63,871 nt of DNA, taken from Terriglobia bacterium (GTDB lineage: Bacteria; Acidobacteriota; Terriglobia; Acidiferrales; UBA7541). Location of the stretch: assembly GCA_020073585.1 (NCBI GenBank), contig JAIQEV010000018.1:1-63871 (forward strand). Direction: 5' to 3'. Under the pieces are notes generated by a model that worked only from the letters and a program-made list of their open reading frames with translations, made no database searches and was not told the DNA's origin. Shown here in pieces: positions 44,386 through 53,176 of the stretch. A program made the translations under genes and the position numbers. The first letter of the stretch is position 1; each line of letters starts with the position of its first letter.

Positions 44386-45765
44386 TTGCGCGGTGATCCC
44401 GAGGCGGCCCTGACAACCGAATTCACGAAAAGCAAGGCGAGCAGGACGCGCGCGCAGGTGCGCAAGGCGGGGCTGTTCTACTTCGTCTTCGTGATGTACG
44501 CGTACGCGACGGCCGGCCCGTTCGGGCTCGAGGATCAGATCACCACCAGCGGGCCCGGGCTGACGCTGCTCTTTCATCTGCTCATCCCGTTTTTCTGGTG
44601 CATCCCCGTATCGCTGGTGGCCGCCGAACTGACTACGGCCGTGCCCGTCGAGGGCGGCTTCTATCGCTGGGTGCGGGCGGGCTACGGAAACTTCTGGGGC
44701 TTCCTGGCCGGGTGGTGGAACTGGTCGGCGTCGTTCATCCTGGGCGGGGCCTACGCGGTGCTCTTCACCGACTACCTCAGCTTCTATTTTCCGGGGCTGG
44801 TGGGCTGGAAACACTACCTGGTGTCCGTGGCGCTGATCGCCATCATCGGCTACGTCAACGTGCGCGGCATTCAGATGGTGGGCGTCGTGGCCACGGTGCT
44901 GGAGATTTTCATTCTGCTGCCCGTAGCCGCGCTGTGCGTCATCGCGGCCACGAAATGGCATCACAACCCGTTCACGCCGTTTGTGCCGCCGCACGTGCCG
45001 CCCTTCCAGGTCTTCGGCGTGGGACTCGCGCTGGGGCTGTGGCTGTACTCCGGCTATGAGCAGTGCTCGACGGTCGCGGAAGAAGTGGAGAATCCGCAGC
45101 GCAGTTATCCCCTGGCGCTGGCCGTGGTGGTGCCGCTGTCCATCGCCACCTATTTTCTGCCGACGCTGCTCTCGCTGGCGGCGCTCGGCAACTGGCAGGA
45201 ATGGCACACGCGCTATTTTTCGGATGCGGCATTCCTGATCGGGGGGCGCTGGCTGGGCTTCTGGATGACCATGGCGGCGATGGTGACGAACATTTCCATC
45301 CTCAACGCCACGGTGCTGACCACGACACGCATGCCGTTCGCGATGGCCGAGGATGGCTATCTGCCGCAGGCGCTGACCCGGAGACACCCGCGGTACGGCA
45401 CGCCGTGGATGGCCATTGTGATTTCGTCGGTGATTTACGCCCTGCTGGCGTTCCACACGCTGACGCAGCTCATCAGCGTCTACATGTGGCTGCGCATCGG
45501 AACGACGGTGCTCACCGTGCTGGCGGGCTGGCGCATGCGCAAGACGCACCCGGAACTGCCGCGGCCCTTCCGCGTTCCCTGGGGGCGTGCCGGGCTTTTC
45601 TATGTGGTGGGAGCCCCGCTGATGATGAGCTGCGTGGCGCTGCTGGGCAGCGACCGCTTCGGGCTGCGCTGGGGGCCGCCGGCGCTGCTGCTCGGGCCGC
45701 TCGCGTATCTGCTGATCCGCATGTGGCCGGGACGCAAGCAGGAGTCCCCTGCGTTGGGCAAGTAG
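44386..45765 (+). CDS. APC-family amino-acid/polyamine permease
   Basis: Inner-membrane transporter of about 459 residues with 12 TM helices. The first helix has the family glycine motif YAYATAGPFGLEDQI, and PVEGGFYRWVRAGYGNFWGFLAGWWNW is a further signature. YSGYEQCSTVAEEVENPQRSYP follows the middle helices. Substrate is an amino acid or amine; it cannot be fixed from sequence. The start is uncertain because the frame begins at TTG 44386 with no clear ribosome site. The convergent gene behind it is an amine-type oxidase, which suggests amine use. Confidence 0.88.
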   Translation: MRGDPEAALTTEFTKSKASRTRAQVRKAGLFYFVFVMYAYATAGPFGLEDQITTSGPGLTLLFHLLIPFFWCIPVSLVAAELTTAVPVEGGFYRWVRAGYGNFWGFLAGWWNWSASFILGGAYAVLFTDYLSFYFPGLVGWKHYLVSVALIAIIGYVNVRGIQMVGVVATVLEIFILLPVAALCVIAATKWHHNPFTPFVPPHVPPFQVFGVGLALGLWLYSGYEQCSTVAEEVENPQRSYPLALAVVVPLSIATYFLPTLLSLAALGNWQEWHTRYFSDAAFLIGGRWLGFWMTMAAMVTNISILNATVLTTTRMPFAMAEDGYLPQALTRRHPRYGTPWMAIVISSVIYALLAFHTLTQLISVYMWLRIGTTVLTVLAGWRMRKTHPELPRPFRVPWGRAGLFYVVGAPLMMSCVALLGSDRFGLRWGPPALLLGPLAYLLIRMWPGRKQESPALGK

Positions 45766-45777
45766 CGGCTGCGAAGT

Positions 45778-47076
45778 TCAACTCACCCAGTCGAGGAACT
45801 TGTAGTAGGCCCCGGCCAGGGGCAGCGCCCAGGTGTGGCCGCAGCGCAGGCCGATGGGGGCGTCGCGGAAGGGAATGGCGGCGAAGGGGTTGTCGCCGGG
45901 CTCACCGCAGATGACGCCGGCGAGCTGCACGCCGAATTGCGTGGCGGCGGCGACGCCGTGGCCGGCGTAGCCGGCGGCGTAATGCATCGCGCCGAGCCGG
46001 CCGGAGTGGGGCATGACGTCGAAGGCGAAATCCAGAGTGCCGCCCCAGACATATTCGACTTTCGTGTCGCGCAGCTGCGGATAGACTTCGATCATGCCGC
46101 GGCGCAGGATCTCGGCACTCTGGCGCACGGTGTGGTCGTTGTCCGGGAAAAATGCGGCGCGGCCGCCGAAGAGCATGCGGCGGTCGGGCGTGAGCCGGTA
46201 GTAAGAGAGGAAGTGTCTGGAGTCGTAGATCATGCGGTTTTTGGGGCTCAGCGCGCGGGCCAGATCCGCGGGCAGGACTTCCGTGGCGATGATGAAGGAT
46301 CCGATAGGGATGATTTTCTTCTGCAGGGCCGGCGTGGCGCCGGTGGTGTAGGCGCCGCTGGCGAGAACGACTTCGCGCGCGGCGAGGGTTCCCTTGGAGG
46401 TGCGCACACGAAACTTTTGCGCGCCGGCGCCGGCTTCCCGCGCCACGTGCAGCACGCGCGTGTGATCGAAGAGAGCCGCGCCGGCGCGCTGCGCCGCGGC
46501 CGCCAAGCCGGCCACGTAGCGCGCCGGATGCACACCGGCACTGATCTCGTCGACCATGCCGCCATGGTAGATGCCGGAGCCGATCTCGCTGTGCAGTTCG
46601 CTTTTCGGGACGATGCGCAGCTCGTGGCCGAATTCGCGCTTGATGAGCGCGGCGGACTCCGCGTAGCCGTCGAAGTGGGCCCGCTTGCAGGCGACTTCGA
46701 GATGGCCGCAGCGGGAAAAATCGCAGTCGATCTTTTCCTCGCGGACGATCCGCTCGACGCAGTCAATGGAGGCCAGCGAGGCGGCGTACATGCGCTGGAC
46801 GAGCTGGCGGCCGTAGCGGGAGATGAGCGTGGGCACCGGCAGCTTCATGCCAGTGAGGACCATGCCGCCGTTGCGCGAACTGCCGCCCCAGCCGAAAGTT
46901 TCGGCTTCGAGGACGGCGACGTGCAGGCCGCGCTTGGCGAGAGTCAGCGCCGCGGCGAGCCCGGTAAAGCCGGCGCCCACGACGGCGACGTCCACGCTTT
47001 CCGGCAAGGGCTGCGCGGGATCGGCGGAGGGAATGGAAACGGTTTCGAGCCAGTAGTTTTTTTCCTGGATTGGCAT
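45778..47076 (-). CDS. FAD-dependent amine or amino-acid oxidase (DAO family, PuuB-like)
   Basis: 432 residues. The N-terminal dinucleotide fold is VAVVGAGFTGLAAALTLAKRG with a second FAD contact at ETFGWGGSSRNGGM, where GASGRNGG is usual in gamma-glutamylputrescine oxidases. A DAO substrate domain follows (about 170-330), with GRAAFFP and the C-terminal FAD contact YAAGYAGHGVAAATQFG. It probably oxidises an amine or glycine-like substrate and makes hydrogen peroxide. It converges with the permease gene and lies 36 bases downstream of the MFS gene, so it may share that transcript. Confidence 0.85.
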   Translation of the reverse strand: MPIQEKNYWLETVSIPSADPAQPLPESVDVAVVGAGFTGLAAALTLAKRGLHVAVLEAETFGWGGSSRNGGMVLTGMKLPVPTLISRYGRQLVQRMYAASLASIDCVERIVREEKIDCDFSRCGHLEVACKRAHFDGYAESAALIKREFGHELRIVPKSELHSEIGSGIYHGGMVDEISAGVHPARYVAGLAAAAQRAGAALFDHTRVLHVAREAGAGAQKFRVRTSKGTLAAREVVLASGAYTTGATPALQKKIIPIGSFIIATEVLPADLARALSPKNRMIYDSRHFLSYYRLTPDRRMLFGGRAAFFPDNDHTVRQSAEILRRGMIEVYPQLRDTKVEYVWGGTLDFAFDVMPHSGRLGAMHYAAGYAGHGVAAATQFGVQLAGVICGEPGDNPFAAIPFRDAPIGLRCGHTWALPLAGAYYKFLDWVS

Positions 47077-47112
47077 CTGTGAGCCCCCGGCAACGGCACG
47101 AATTCTAGCACT

Positions 47113-48333
47113 TCATTGCGCGGCCCGGGGCGGCGAGGCGATCCGGCGCTGCACGATGCGGGTGCTCACGAGGAGCAGGGCGCTGGCCAGCACCACGACC
47201 AGGAATCCCGGCTTGAGCCCGCCGAAGCGCGTCGAGACCGCGCCGACCAGCCAGGGCAATGTGGCGCCGCCGAGGTTGCCGCAGGCAAAGGGCACGCCGC
47301 GCAGGCCCGACTGCGCGAAGCCCGGAAGAGCCGAGAGCCACGCCACGAAGATCGGGAAAACGGCTGCGCAACCCAGGCCCGCCAGCGCGAGTCCGGCGAG
47401 CGCGGCGGGCGTGGCCGCGGCCATCTGCAGGAAGAGGGAACTGGCAAACACGAGAGCCAGTCCGCCCAGCGCGATGCGCAGTTCGGAAACATGCCGCAAC
47501 AGCGCGGGCGCGGCGACCCGCCCCAGCAGCAGCGCGCCCCAGAACAGCGTGGGCGCAAGCTGCGCCATCTGCTGGTGCCCGGACTCCAGGCGTTTCGCAA
47601 ACGAGGTGGCCCAGCCGCCCAGCGCGTTTTCCGTCCCGACGTAGAGGAAGAAAAGAGCCGCCATGCCGGCGAGGCCCGCGAACCGCGAGGAGTTTCCCGG
47701 ACGGCCAGCCGCCGGCGGTTGCGCTTCGGTGGCCGAAGCGCAGCGCGGGGCCCGGGAAGCGGCCAGCGCCAGGAAAAGCATGGCCAGCGCGCCGGCGACG
47801 AGCAGCAGGAACGCCCCGAGTCCCACGCGAGGCACGGTGACGGCGACGAGAAAAGGACAGAGGGCCGCGCCCACGCCCCAGGCCACATTCAGCAGACTGA
47901 GGACGGCGGCGCGGTTTGCCGCGGATCCTGCGGCGACCAGCAGATTGCTCGCGGTAATGACCATACCGAGCGAGGCGCCAGCGAGAAATATGCCCAGAAG
48001 CGAAATCCCGTGCACCCGGGCGGCGAGCAACGCGACGCCGGCGATCATCAGCAGATAGCCGGCGAGAATGATGCCGCGCAATCCCCGGCGGCGCGACAGC
48101 ACGCTGAACGCCCCGACGCCGCTCAGCGAGCCGAGGAACTGCGCCGTAAAAAAGAAGCCGGCCTGCGCATCGTTGAGCGACCAGCGCGCGGAAAGGAACG
48201 GAAGGATGGGGCCGAGGATGGTGGTGACCACGCCGGTGAGCACAAAGCCCGCAAAAACAAGGTTGCGCAGGCGCGCCGCCTCCGGAGCGCCTCCTTCGGC
48301 GGGAAGAGGGTGGGAAGCCCGGGATTCGCTCAT
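47113..48333 (-). CDS. MFS transporter
   Basis: Inner-membrane transporter of 406 residues, 12 TM helices. The first helix pattern is LVFAGFVLTGVVTTILGPILPFL, with FFFTAQFLGSLSG following and a central loop near residue 190 (AASRAPRCASATEAQPPAA). The FucP-like sugar carriers are the closest sort by eye. It is 38 bases downstream of the LacI-type regulator on the same strand and so probably part of the carbohydrate locus. The start is ATG 48333. Confidence 0.85.
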   Translation of the reverse strand: MSESRASHPLPAEGGAPEAARLRNLVFAGFVLTGVVTTILGPILPFLSARWSLNDAQAGFFFTAQFLGSLSGVGAFSVLSRRRGLRGIILAGYLLMIAGVALLAARVHGISLLGIFLAGASLGMVITASNLLVAAGSAANRAAVLSLLNVAWGVGAALCPFLVAVTVPRVGLGAFLLLVAGALAMLFLALAASRAPRCASATEAQPPAAGRPGNSSRFAGLAGMAALFFLYVGTENALGGWATSFAKRLESGHQQMAQLAPTLFWGALLLGRVAAPALLRHVSELRIALGGLALVFASSLFLQMAAATPAALAGLALAGLGCAAVFPIFVAWLSALPGFAQSGLRGVPFACGNLGGATLPWLVGAVSTRFGGLKPGFLVVVLASALLLVSTRIVQRRIASPPRAAQ

Positions 48334-48371
48334 GGATGCAATCAGGAACCGCCCACCCGGCCGGAGCCGCT

Positions 48372-49448
48372 TCAGTCCGCGGCCACGGCGCGCGGCGCGG
48401 GACCCGTGCTGCCGCGGACAATGAATTCCGGCTCGACGGTGATGAGTTTCGGATAGCTCTTTTTCGCCGGAGCGGCGATGCGCTGCAAGAGGGTCTCGGC
48501 GGCGAGCACGCCCATGTGGCGCAGAGGCTGGCGGACGGTGGTCAGGCCGGGATTCTGGAAGGCGGCGCTCTGGATGTCGTCGAAGCCGACGACGGAAACA
48601 TCCTGGGGAACGCGGAGGCCGGCTTCGTGCAGGGCGCGGATCGCGCCAATCGCGGAAATGTCGTTGAAGGCGAAGAGCGCGGTGAACTGCGCGCCGCGGG
48701 CGAGCAGCTTGCGCGCGACTTCGTAGCCGAGTTCGGGCGAGGAGGATTCGCCCTCGAGCTGCGCGGTGAGATCCGGGCGCACCTCGATGCCGTGCTGCCT
48801 GGCGGCGCGGCTGACGGACTCCCAGCGGATCTTGGTGTCGGAACTGAATTCCTGGCCCTTGAGGAGCGCGATGTGGCGATGGCCGAGGCGGACGAGGTGC
48901 TCGATGGCCAGATCGGCGGCGTGGGCGTGGTTGAGGGCGATATTGGTGACGCCGGGAATTTCCTGGTGGCCGGAAACCGCGACCAGGGGAATGTTCACGC
49001 GCTCGGCGCAGGCGGTGTCCACGGCGATCAGGCCTTCGACGGAGCGGGCCTGCAGCAGCCGGGGATATTCGCGGAGCAGGTCGTCGCGGTGGCGGTGGCT
49101 GACGACGAAATAGAAGTAGCCTTCCTGGAGCAGGTGGTCCTCGATGCCGGACATGACCAGCGCGGCGTAACCTTCGCTGATCTCCGGAACGACGACGCCG
49201 ATGGTGAAACTGCGCTGCTGGCGCAGCGAGCGCGCCAGGAAATTGGGGCGATAGTTTAGCTCGCGGGCGGCGGCGCGGACCCGCTCCTGGGTCTTCGCGG
49301 GAATGGATTTGGCGACGGGCGAGCGGTTGATGACCAGGGAAACGGTGGCGGGAGAGAGGTTGAGGTGCGCGGCGAGGGTCTTGAGGCTCACGCCCTGCGA
49401 GGCGGGTTTGGCGAGGGCGCGCGGCTTGGCGGATGTGGGACGTGGCAT
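48372..49448 (-). CDS. LacI-family transcriptional regulator
   Basis: 358 residues. The N-terminal DNA-binding domain reads VSLKTLAAHLNLSPATVSLVIN, with a hinge helix (RVRAAARELNYRPN) and a periplasmic-binding-protein-like sensor domain (about 75-340), including SVVGFDDIQSAAFQNPGLTTVRQPL. Such proteins are sugar-responsive repressors. It is divergent from the TonB receptor gene, and a TAAAACGATTTA operator lies in the shared region. The in-frame extension to 49478 is not part of the domain. Confidence 0.94.
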   Translation of the reverse strand: MPRPTSAKPRALAKPASQGVSLKTLAAHLNLSPATVSLVINRSPVAKSIPAKTQERVRAAARELNYRPNFLARSLRQQRSFTIGVVVPEISEGYAALVMSGIEDHLLQEGYFYFVVSHRHRDDLLREYPRLLQARSVEGLIAVDTACAERVNIPLVAVSGHQEIPGVTNIALNHAHAADLAIEHLVRLGHRHIALLKGQEFSSDTKIRWESVSRAARQHGIEVRPDLTAQLEGESSSPELGYEVARKLLARGAQFTALFAFNDISAIGAIRALHEAGLRVPQDVSVVGFDDIQSAAFQNPGLTTVRQPLRHMGVLAAETLLQRIAAPAKKSYPKLITVEPEFIVRGSTGPAPRAVAAD

Positions 49449-49534
49449 GGGAGTTTCGCCGGGCGTAGTCTCCCACAAGAGCGGGAAGGGAGCAAGGGGC
49501 GCGGGAGGGAGTTTGGGGGGTGGAAAAAATTAGC

Positions 49535-49562
49535 TTGACAGGGCGATTACGCGCGTGATATT
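49535..49562 (+). promoter_or_regulatory. Candidate promoter of the TonB-receptor gene
   Basis: TTGACA, 16 bases, GATATT. The operator at 49581 starts 19 bases past it, so a bound repressor would stop initiation or early elongation. Confidence 0.5.
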
Positions 49563-49580
49563 TGCTCGCTATATTCGGGG

Positions 49581-49592
49581 TAAAACGATTTA
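49581..49592. promoter_or_regulatory. LacI-type operator, site 1 (TonB receptor / lacI-like promoter region)
   Basis: TAAAACGATTTA, a near-palindrome of form TAAAnCGnTTTA with central CG, typical of LacI-family operators. It lies between the divergent regulator and receptor genes. Confidence 0.65.
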
Positions 49593-49636
49593 GTAGGTCC
49601 TAGTACAGCCGACCGTCACATTGAGGTGAACAGCTT

Positions 49637-52600
49637 ATGCGGGCACGCTTCCTTGCAGCTTTGCTTCTTTCCTTGGGCGCCGTTACGGCGCATGCGCAAT
49701 TCAAGGCCAGCATCCAGGGCACGGTTCTGGATGCCAAAGGCGCCGTCATCGCCGGAGCCAAGGTGACCGTCGCCAGTGCGGACACCGGCCTCAGCCGGGA
49801 CACGGTCACGTCCGCCGAAGGGTACTACCGCGTTCCGCAGCTGGCGCCGGGGAAGTACACCGTCTCCGTCGAAGCCGCGGGCTTCCGCAAATTCGTGGCC
49901 AGCGGCGTCGCGGTCGAGGCGGAACAGCCGCGCGGCTTCGATGTCACGCTGGAGGTGGGCGCCGTGACCGAACAGGTGACGGTCACCGCCGCCGCCGCGG
50001 CGCTGCAGACGGAAAACGCCAGCGTCTCCACGACCATTTCCTCGCAGCAGTTCGAACGGCTGCCGCAGGTCGGACGCGACCCCTATGAGTTGCTGCGTTT
50101 GGCTCCCGGCGTCTTTGGCGATGGCGCGCGGTCCGCGAACGGCAGCGCCGCGAATTTTCCAAACTCGGGCGGTCCCGGCGGGTCGAACGCTTCCATCTTC
50201 TCGGTGGAAAACCAGGTGCAGGTGAGCGCCAACGGCCAGCGCAACAGCGGCAATAATTTCATGATTGACGGCACCAGCGTCAACAGCCTCACCTGGGGCG
50301 GCGCCGCGATTCTCACGCCCAACCAGGAGTCCATTCAGGAAGCGACGGTCGTCGCCAACAGCTATTCCGCGGAAGACGGGCGGAACACCGGAGCGCAAAT
50401 CAAGATCGTCTCCAAGAACGGCACCAACGAGTTCCACGGCAGCGGCTTCTTCAAGTACGACGGGCCGGGTCTCAACTCCGAGAACAAGTGGGGCGGGCCG
50501 GACGGCCAGGCCCCGCAGAAAGTGCGCACCAATCTGAAGCAATTTGGCGGCAGCATCGGCGGACCCATCCTGAAGGACAAGCTGTTCTTCTTCTTTTCCT
50601 ATGAAGGGGACCGCACGAGCGACATTCAGTATTCCAATCCGCAGTATGTGGAGACGGCGGCCCTGCAGCAGTGGATCGCCACGAATCGCTCCGGCACGGT
50701 GGTGGGCGATTTGCTGACGGCCAACGGGTGGCAGCCCAGGATCGCGCAAGTGCTGACTCCGAACTGCGCGGATTTTAATTCGACGTGGCCTGCCGCTTCG
50801 GCTTGCAACGTAGTCAACGGAGGAGTGGACCTGGGTTCGCCGGCCTTGAGCTACGGTCAGTACGTGACAATATTTGGGGGGAATACGACCGGAAACGGCC
50901 TCGACGGCGTGCCCGATCTTCAGAAAGTCATCACCTATGCTCCCAGCCACTCCAGCGGCAACCAATACAACGGGCGCGTGGACTACAATCACGGCAAAGA
51001 TCTGATTGCCGGCAGCTTTTACTTCACGCCTCTGAATAGCCTGGGTGGCGACCTCGGCGCCAATGGCCGTCCGATGGCCGACCTCACCTTTGATCCCCGG
51101 AACAAGTATGTCGCCTTGATCTGGAACCGGACCCTCTCCTCGACCATGACCAATGAGGCCCGCGTCAATTGGACGCGTTTCTATGCCAACCAATTTGCCA
51201 CCAACCCCAATGTCCGGTGGAATTTGCCGCGCTTCGAGATCGAAGCCGTCCCCGGTGACCGCATCAAGTACGGCGCAAACCAGGGCACGAACGCCCCGGG
51301 CATCTTCGCGCAGAACCAATACGAATTTCGCGACACCCTCAGCAAACTGATTGGACGCCATGGCCTGAAGACCGGCTTTGTCTTCACCTTGAACCAGGAT
51401 AACCACGACTATGAATTTGGAGCCGCGCGGCCCGTTTACGTGGCCCACGGCATCTGGAACTTCGTGAATGGCGCACCCATCTACGAGGGGATCAATGTGG
51501 ATCCCCGGACGGGCGCTCCCACCGACGTCCACAAATACTACCGCCAGCATGATTTTGCCTTCTTCGGGCAGGATGACATCAAGCTGCGGCCGAATCTGAC
51601 TCTGAATGTGGGCTTGCGTTACGAGTACTTCGCCCCGCTTACCGAGAAATTCGGTCGGCAGAGCAATCTCATCCTGGGTTCCGGTTCCAACGCCCTGCAA
51701 ACCGCGACGCTGCGGGTGGGCGGCTCTCTCTACCCCGCCGACAGGAATAACTTTGCCCCGCGCCTGGGCTTTTCCTGGAGCCCTTCGAAGCTCGGAAACA
51801 AGACGGTCATTCGCGGCGGCTTCGGAGTGGCCTACAACCGCATTACCGACACCATGACAGGCATCAGCCGCGTCAATCCTCCGTTCCTCTTCCGCGAGGG
51901 CGCCTGCTGCGCGATGAGCGTGGCCGACGCTGCGGCTTTGGGCTGGCCTGCTCCGCCCTTTGATAACGGCCTGATCGTTGTCACCGAAGGCCAGAGCAAC
52001 AACCCGCTGAGCTGGCCGGCCAACCCGGCCATCGCCGCCACCTTCGATCCGGTCACGGGCTTGCCGCTCTCCGGCAGCATTGAGATCTGGGGCGCTCCGC
52101 AGACGATTCGCACTCCCTACGTGTACCTGTACTCGGGCGAAGTACAGCGCGAGCTGCCCGGGAATCTGCTCTTGACGGTGGGCTACCAGGGCAGCCAGAG
52201 CCGCAAGATGCTGCGGATCGTGGGCCTCAACCGGGTATTTCCGCAGGTAAACCCGGTTTTGTCGCCCGTCTATTTCCCGACCACGGACGTCAACGGCCAC
52301 TACAACGCGCTTCTCGTCAGTGCCAATCGCCGCTTCTCTCACGGCTTGCAGTTTTTCGGCAAGTACCAATTCGGCCGCAGCATGGACGGAGGCTCGTGGG
52401 AGGGAGCTGGAGGCGAACGGGATCCCTTCTATCCCTTGAACCAGACCTATGACTATGGTCCGTCCGATTTCGATGTGACCCACAGTATGCTGCTCAGCGC
52501 TGTCTACGACATTCCGGTCTTCAAGGACCGCCATGATTTCGCAGGCAAGGCGCTCGGCGGCTGGCAAGTGTCGGGAATCTTCCAGTACCACAGTGGATTC

Positions 52601-53098
52601 CCCTGGTCGCCGATCGCGAACAACAATTGTCCGCCGATCCCTGCGGGCGGCACGCTCTGTCCGGCTCTCCCGACGGCGTACCTCGGCAAGGCCGGGACCG
52701 ACTACAGCACCGATACCTTGATGAAACCCAATGGGAACTTCACGGGCATCGTTACCGGCTGGAACTGCCCGGCGGGCGGCGGACCGACTTCCGCGGGCTA
52801 TCCTTACTTTGATGTCTGCACCCAGGGCCCGCCATTCATCCATCGCAATTCATTCCGCGGGCCCCGGTATCAAACCATGGACATGAGTATCATCAAGTCC
52901 ACGCCGGTGCCCTTCTTCAAGGGCGAACAGGCCAAGCTGGATTTCCGCGTCAATTTCTTCAACCTCTTCAACAAGTTGAACCTGAAGCCCTTCGCTCGCG
53001 GCGCCAACAACGTGTCCATCAACGACTCGCACTTCGGGCAGGCCAGCGGGGCTTTGGCCGGCCGGGTGATCGAGTTCCAGGCGCGACTCTCGTTCTAA
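49637..53098 (+). CDS. TonB-dependent receptor, Oar-like, with carboxypeptidase-regulatory domain
   Basis: Outer-membrane transporter of 1153 residues. A signal peptide (LLLSLGAVTAHAQ) is followed by a carboxypeptidase-regulatory beta-sandwich (about 22-105; SIQGTVLDAKGAVIAGAKVTV), a plug domain (about 120-230; IDGTSVNSLTWGG), then a long beta-barrel that ends in Phe (RLSF). This is the architecture of the large acidobacterial TonB receptors for oligosaccharides. It is controlled by the LacI site in front and probably imports the glycan degraded by the enzymes downstream. The TonB box is not obvious. Confidence 0.93.
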   Translation: MRARFLAALLLSLGAVTAHAQFKASIQGTVLDAKGAVIAGAKVTVASADTGLSRDTVTSAEGYYRVPQLAPGKYTVSVEAAGFRKFVASGVAVEAEQPRGFDVTLEVGAVTEQVTVTAAAAALQTENASVSTTISSQQFERLPQVGRDPYELLRLAPGVFGDGARSANGSAANFPNSGGPGGSNASIFSVENQVQVSANGQRNSGNNFMIDGTSVNSLTWGGAAILTPNQESIQEATVVANSYSAEDGRNTGAQIKIVSKNGTNEFHGSGFFKYDGPGLNSENKWGGPDGQAPQKVRTNLKQFGGSIGGPILKDKLFFFFSYEGDRTSDIQYSNPQYVETAALQQWIATNRSGTVVGDLLTANGWQPRIAQVLTPNCADFNSTWPAASACNVVNGGVDLGSPALSYGQYVTIFGGNTTGNGLDGVPDLQKVITYAPSHSSGNQYNGRVDYNHGKDLIAGSFYFTPLNSLGGDLGANGRPMADLTFDPRNKYVALIWNRTLSSTMTNEARVNWTRFYANQFATNPNVRWNLPRFEIEAVPGDRIKYGANQGTNAPGIFAQNQYEFRDTLSKLIGRHGLKTGFVFTLNQDNHDYEFGAARPVYVAHGIWNFVNGAPIYEGINVDPRTGAPTDVHKYYRQHDFAFFGQDDIKLRPNLTLNVGLRYEYFAPLTEKFGRQSNLILGSGSNALQTATLRVGGSLYPADRNNFAPRLGFSWSPSKLGNKTVIRGGFGVAYNRITDTMTGISRVNPPFLFREGACCAMSVADAAALGWPAPPFDNGLIVVTEGQSNNPLSWPANPAIAATFDPVTGLPLSGSIEIWGAPQTIRTPYVYLYSGEVQRELPGNLLLTVGYQGSQSRKMLRIVGLNRVFPQVNPVLSPVYFPTTDVNGHYNALLVSANRRFSHGLQFFGKYQFGRSMDGGSWEGAGGERDPFYPLNQTYDYGPSDFDVTHSMLLSAVYDIPVFKDRHDFAGKALGGWQVSGIFQYHSGFPWSPIANNNCPPIPAGGTLCPALPTAYLGKAGTDYSTDTLMKPNGNFTGIVTGWNCPAGGGPTSAGYPYFDVCTQGPPFIHRNSFRGPRYQTMDMSIIKSTPVPFFKGEQAKLDFRVNFFNLFNKLNLKPFARGANNVSINDSHFGQASGALAGRVIEFQARLSF

Positions 53099-53176
53099 CC
53101 CCAGTTGCAAAAGTGCCGGGGCGCGGTATATCGTGCCCCGGCGCTACTTCCCTGCGAATTTTCAGGAGCCAGGTCC

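Noticed and set aside
47113-49476. A single 787-residue fusion of regulator region and MFS transporter on the minus strand
   Set aside because: The part before 48333 is an out-of-frame reading of the LacI gene; the MFS protein begins with its own ATG at 48333.
49616-52843. A 1075-residue minus-strand frame opposite the TonB receptor
   Set aside because: It is antisense to a complete Oar-like receptor, and its product has no recognisable domain or signal.
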